DNA of 16,212 bases from CAZPAH01 sp964584495 (GTDB lineage Bacteria > Krumholzibacteriota > Krumholzibacteriia > Krumholzibacteriales > Krumholzibacteriaceae). The position numbers and the translations under genes were made by a program. Below the pieces are notes generated by a model. The model was not told where the DNA came from. It searched no databases and was given only the letters and a program-made list of their open reading frames with translations. The stretch lies in NCBI GenBank assembly GCA_964584495.1, contig CAZPAH010000065.1, positions 1 to 16,212 of the forward strand, given 5' to 3'. Of this stretch, positions 14,231 through 16,212 are shown piece by piece. Each line of letters starts with the position of its first letter. Position 1 is the stretch's first letter.

Positions 14231-14620
14231 TCATTCCTCATGATCGTCGTGGTCGCATTCGGTTTTTTCCACGCCGTACCCTTTACCGAGCCCCGGTTGG
14301 CAGAGAGACTCGCCGCCCCGCAGCGCTCCCTCCAATAGCGATGCGACCGCATCCTCGATCTTACCCGTCACCCCCACGATCGGTCTGATGCCGTACTGCT
14401 CGAACAATCCGCTGGCCCGGCCGCCCATTCCCCCTGCTATTATGCACTCGATCCCCATATCCCGGAAAAGCTGAGGAAGGTAGCCCGGATGATGCCCGGG
14501 ATTCTGAATCTGTTTTTCTTCGACCAGCTTGCCATCACTTATTTCCAGAATCGTGAAAGTGGGGCATCTGCCGAAATGCGCCGAAACATTATTGCCGTCG
14601 GTTGAAATAGCTATTTTCAT
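14231..14620 (-). CDS. NifX/NafY-family (ORP-like) protein A with His/Asp-rich tail
   Basis: The start at 14620 (129 aa) has GAGGAG 6 nt upstream and gives the family beginning MKIAISTDGNNVSAHFGRCPTF. The core continues with NPGHHPGYLPQLFRDMGIECIIAGGMGGRA (two His in the loop) and GVTGKIEDAVASLLEGAL. The C-terminus is unusually polar (KTECDHDDHEE), with Cys, His and acidic residues that could bind a metal; this tail is absent from paralogue B. The family (PF02579) binds Fe-Mo or Mo-Cu-S type clusters. It lies between the ferredoxin and paralogue B in the same minus-strand run. Which metal it handles cannot be read from sequence. Confidence 0.88.
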   Translation of the reverse strand: MKIAISTDGNNVSAHFGRCPTFTILEISDGKLVEEKQIQNPGHHPGYLPQLFRDMGIECIIAGGMGGRASGLFEQYGIRPIVGVTGKIEDAVASLLEGALRGGESLCQPGLGKGYGVEKTECDHDDHEE

Positions 14621-14716
14621 TTCACACTCCTCACTGGTCCTTTCCATCGAACATCCAAAGAAACCGTCTTCAGCCGCTACAGCACTACGGTAACTCCAGA
14701 TCCTATAGATATTCAA

Positions 14717-15037
14717 CTACTCTTGCAATATTTCCCTGTTTCTATCGACAAGAGATATAGCGCCGACCGGGCATTCGTGCCGGCAAATACCGCATCCCGT
14801 GCAGCTGATCCTGGAAACCCGGGGATACCGGCCTGCCATTTCAATAGCCGATCTCGGGCATGCCGAGACACATCGGCCGCAACCGGAGCAGGCCGTCTCA
14901 TCGACATGTGCGACGGGGAAAGCTGTTGTTCTTATAGCGGTATTTGTATTTACCGCAGCCCTCCGCCAATCGACAACCTGCCGGCGACAAAAGAAATTAT
15001 TGCGCCGGCAGGTTCTCTCCCTATTACGCTTTCTCAT
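14717..15037 (-). CDS. 2x[4Fe-4S] ferredoxin
   Basis: The 106-aa protein carries two classical cluster motifs: Cys50/53/56/60 followed by Pro (CSGCGRCVSACP) and Cys79/82/85/89 followed by Pro (CTGCGICRHECP), so it should bind two [4Fe-4S] clusters and pass electrons or clusters within the neighbouring NifX/ATPase system. The first 45 residues are basic and not ferredoxin-like (MRKRNRERTCRRNNFFCRR). The ATG at 15037 overlaps the end of the upstream gene by 14 bp with only a weak GGAAAAG site, so translation is probably coupled. There is no later start codon before the first cluster. A perfect 12-bp inverted repeat (14975-15014) lies within this N-terminal part. Confidence 0.85.
   Translation of the reverse strand: MRKRNRERTCRRNNFFCRRQVVDWRRAAVNTNTAIRTTAFPVAHVDETACSGCGRCVSACPRSAIEMAGRYPRVSRISCTGCGICRHECPVGAISLVDRNREILQE
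14975..15014. repeat. Perfect 12-bp inverted repeat inside the ferredoxin 5' coding region
   Basis: AACCTGCCGGCG (14975-14986) and CGCCGGCAGGTT (15003-15014) are exact reverse complements around a 16-nt AT-rich loop. There is no T-run, so it is not a standard terminator. A smaller GCGGTA/TACCGC dyad lies close by at about 14937-14957. Confidence 0.7.
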
Positions 15038-15401
15038 TCTTTTCCGATTCGAGCTCCTTGAGCCTGCCTCTTATATCGGAAAGCGTCTTCTCGAGGTAAT
15101 CCGCCTGGCTCTTTAGCATCTCCACTTCCTGCTGTTGATCGGGGAAATAGGGAGGCTGCACATAGCCATACGCCGGCCCCTGAACCGGCGGTCCGTAAGC
15201 ACCCCGCTGCCAGCCGGTCAGCCCGGTGGTGTAGAACCGGTTGCGCCGGCCCCTTCCGCCACGTCCTCCACGCCCCATCCCGAATCCCCTTCCCCCGACC
15301 GGATTCATATACCCGGGAACCGAATAACCCGCGCAGTAGCCGGCTCCCCTTCCTGTCATAGGCCCGAACCCGGCAGGTCCCGTTCCATCTCCAAAAGGCA
15401 T
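15024..15401 (-). CDS. DUF5320-type glycine-rich protein with C-terminal coiled coil
   Basis: The 125-aa product begins MPFGDGTGPAGFGPMTGRGAG, the signature of DUF5320 proteins. It continues with GYCAGYSVPGYMNPVGGRGFGMG and a Gly/Arg stretch to about residue 55, a Pro/Tyr-rich middle, and a helix (about 92-121: EVEMLKSQADYLEKTLSDIRGRLKELESE) that should form a coiled coil. AAGGAGGG lies 7 nt before the ATG. It is the first gene of the minus-strand run and is preceded by a Fur-box-like site at 15469-15483. These small proteins often accompany NifX and MinD-type ATPases in anaerobes; function is not known. Its N-terminal tag is shared with the zinc-ribbon protein at 13535-13825. Confidence 0.85.
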   Translation of the reverse strand: MPFGDGTGPAGFGPMTGRGAGYCAGYSVPGYMNPVGGRGFGMGRGGRGGRGRRNRFYTTGLTGWQRGAYGPPVQGPAYGYVQPPYFPDQQQEVEMLKSQADYLEKTLSDIRGRLKELESEKNEKA

Positions 15402-15468
15402 GATAGTACCCTCCTTTCATGCGTTTCGATGAGGTTAATACAAGGGGTGAGGAACCCCTCGTTGTTAA

Positions 15469-15483
15469 TGAAAACCATTTTCA
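15469..15483 (-). promoter_or_regulatory. Fur-box-like operator upstream of the DUF5320-NifX-ATPase gene run
   Basis: TGAAAACCATTTTCA is a dyad with 6-bp perfect arms (TGAAAA/TTTTCA) around CCA. It lies 68 bp before the DUF5320 start codon. The same 15-mer with one change (TGAAAACCATTTCCA) overlaps the fur promoter on the minus strand at 16089-16103, which points to shared control by the neighbouring Fur protein. I could not find a convincing -10/-35 pair at this site. Confidence 0.6.
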
Positions 15484-15557
15484 ATAAGTATCTAAAAATT
15501 TTTTCGCTCCCCATCATCCTACAATATCCTAACCCGAAATTCGTGCTCCTCCACCTG

Positions 15558-16061
15558 CTACTCCCCGGCGGACTCCAACTCTATACGTTTACTCCCCTCC
15601 CCACGCTCTCCCAACTCCCTGCATTTGCCGCAAATCCCGTAAAAATGGATCATATGGTGCAAAATTGTGAAATTATGCTTCTTGGAAAGCGCCCTCTCGG
15701 TCTTGTTCATCAAATCAAGCTCTTCATTTACAAAATCGCTATAGTCGATTATCGTTTTGCATTTTACGCAGACCAGGTGATGGTGGTGATCCTTCTTCAA
15801 TGGATTGTTGGCCAGCTCGTAGCGCGCTCTTCCGTCTCCAAAATCAAATTTCTGAACCACACCGAGCTGTGAAAAAAGATCCAGGGTCCGGTATACGGTG
15901 GTCAGACCGATCGAGGTGTTGATCTTTATCGCTTCGATATAGATCTCTTCCGCGCTCATATGCTCTTCGGTGTTTCTCAGAATGCTTATTATGACCTGGC
16001 GCGGATTCGTCAACCTGAATCCGTAATCGCAAAGCCGCTGCCGCCACCATGGACCTCTCAT
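15558..16061 (-). CDS. fur: Fur-family metal-dependent transcriptional repressor
   Basis: The 167-aa protein has the N-terminal winged helix (about 12-85) with recognition helix region GLTTVYRTLDLF (52-63), the HHHHLVCVKCKTII metal region (92-105; Cys98 and Cys101) and a second pair ICGKC (Cys144 and Cys147) for a structural zinc site. Fur binds DNA with Fe2+ as corepressor; PerR or Zur are possible alternatives, and the sequence does not settle which metal it senses. AAAGG lies 9 nt before the ATG. Its promoter is overlapped by a Fur-box-like site, suggesting autoregulation, and a near-identical site precedes the Fe-S gene run immediately downstream. The 15402-15557 gap separates it from that run, so it may be transcribed apart. 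Confidence 0.9.
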   Translation of the reverse strand: MRGPWWRQRLCDYGFRLTNPRQVIISILRNTEEHMSAEEIYIEAIKINTSIGLTTVYRTLDLFSQLGVVQKFDFGDGRARYELANNPLKKDHHHHLVCVKCKTIIDYSDFVNEELDLMNKTERALSKKHNFTILHHMIHFYGICGKCRELGERGEGSKRIELESAGE

Positions 16062-16088
16062 CAGAAAGAACCTTTCAGCACCCGTTAA

Positions 16089-16137
16089 TGGAAATGGTTT
16101 TCATTATCATTATAATCGAGGATCTTCAATCTGTCAA
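16089..16137 (-). promoter_or_regulatory. Consensus sigma70 promoter of fur with overlapping Fur box
   Basis: On the minus strand TTGACA (plus coordinates 16132-16137) is followed by exactly 17 bp and TATAAT (16109-16114): both hexamers are perfect. The -10 runs into a Fur-box-like stretch, TGATAATGAAAACCA (16095-16109), whose left half matches the 7-1-7 Fur consensus, and TGAAAACCATTTCCA (16089-16103). A strong promoter with an overlapping operator fits autorepression. Confidence 0.8.
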
Positions 16138-16212
16138 GTCGTATATAACGAATTTTCCATCCGATACACCCAATCCAATTAATCGAGCCATCTGCCATGG
16201 AGATCCCGAATC

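Noticed and set aside
13827..14716. Reading the NifX-like genes as evidence of nitrogen fixation
   Set aside because: No nifHDK, nifE, nifN or nifB is in the window, and PF02579 proteins are common in non-diazotrophic anaerobes.
15443..15459. AGGGGT-GAGGA-ACCCCT hairpin in the leader of the DUF5320 gene
   Set aside because: Only six base pairs, no T-run in either direction and no link to the ribosome site; too little to call a regulatory element.
15135..15872. 245-codon open frame on the plus strand opposite DUF5320 and fur
   Set aside because: It spans two well-supported minus-strand genes and the operator between them, and its translation is Pro/Arg/Ser-rich without a known pattern.
16197..16212. 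Possible start of a divergent plus-strand gene at the right edge (ATGGAGATCCCG)
   Set aside because: Only five codons are visible and there is no Shine-Dalgarno sequence or promoter before it.

Overview
The window looks like a chromosomal segment of an uncultured Gram-negative bacterium, most likely a deep lineage of the FCB superphylum (for example Krumholzibacteriota, Eisenbacteria or Zixibacteria). The arguments are two TonB-dependent outer-membrane receptors (an outer membrane is present), a secreted protein ending in a 'NYPNPFNPST' C-terminal sorting/FlgD-Ig-type domain that is typical of those phyla, and an anaerobe-type iron-sulfur/NifX cluster. The species cannot be named from the sequence alone. 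There are no tRNA or rRNA genes, CRISPR arrays or insertion sequences.

Layout, left to right. (1) 1-798, plus strand: the last 33 codons of TrkH and the complete TrkA regulator of a K+ uptake system. (2) 911-5003, plus strand: a strong sigma70-type promoter, a cobalamin riboswitch, a well-formed antiterminator/terminator pair, then a BtuB-like TonB-dependent receptor and, 9 bp downstream, a secreted beta-propeller protein reminiscent of the B12-capturing BtuG of Bacteroides. (3) 5191-6812, plus strand: an HNH endonuclease of the DUF222-like type with a repeat-rich linker; its 3' end overlaps the next gene tail to tail by 35 bp. (4) 6778-8748, minus strand: a second TonB-dependent receptor, divergent from (5) 8924-10663, plus strand: an exported nucleoside hydrolase fused to a C-terminal FmdE-like domain. 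The AT-rich region between them carries a direct repeat of a 26-nt bipartite motif with a 43-bp period around the receptor promoter.

(6) 10851-15401, minus strand, transcribed right to left: a seven-gene run coding for a DUF5320-type glycine-rich protein, a 2x[4Fe-4S] ferredoxin, two NifX/ORP-like dinitrogenase-cofactor-family proteins, a glycine-rich zinc-ribbon protein, a class I SAM methyltransferase, and a fusion of two MinD/Mrp-type ATPases, each with its own 2x[4Fe-4S] insert. This resembles the orange-protein (ORP)/NifX-MinD clusters of anaerobes. (7) 15558-16061, minus strand: a Fur-family repressor with a perfect TTGACA-N17-TATAAT promoter overlapped by a Fur-box-like site. Nearly the same 15-bp site lies just upstream of the seven-gene run, so that run is probably under this Fur protein.

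Taken together the window is a metal- and cofactor-handling region: K+ uptake, riboswitch-controlled B12 capture and import, a second TonB-linked uptake locus of unknown substrate paired with a nucleoside hydrolase-FmdE enzyme, and a probably Fur-controlled Fe-S/NifX assembly-type cluster. The largest gene-free stretch (799-1292) is filled by the promoter, riboswitch and attenuator; 799-910 and 1205-1292 show nothing else I can support. 10664-10850 holds only inverted repeats. 16138-16212 shows nothing recognisable.
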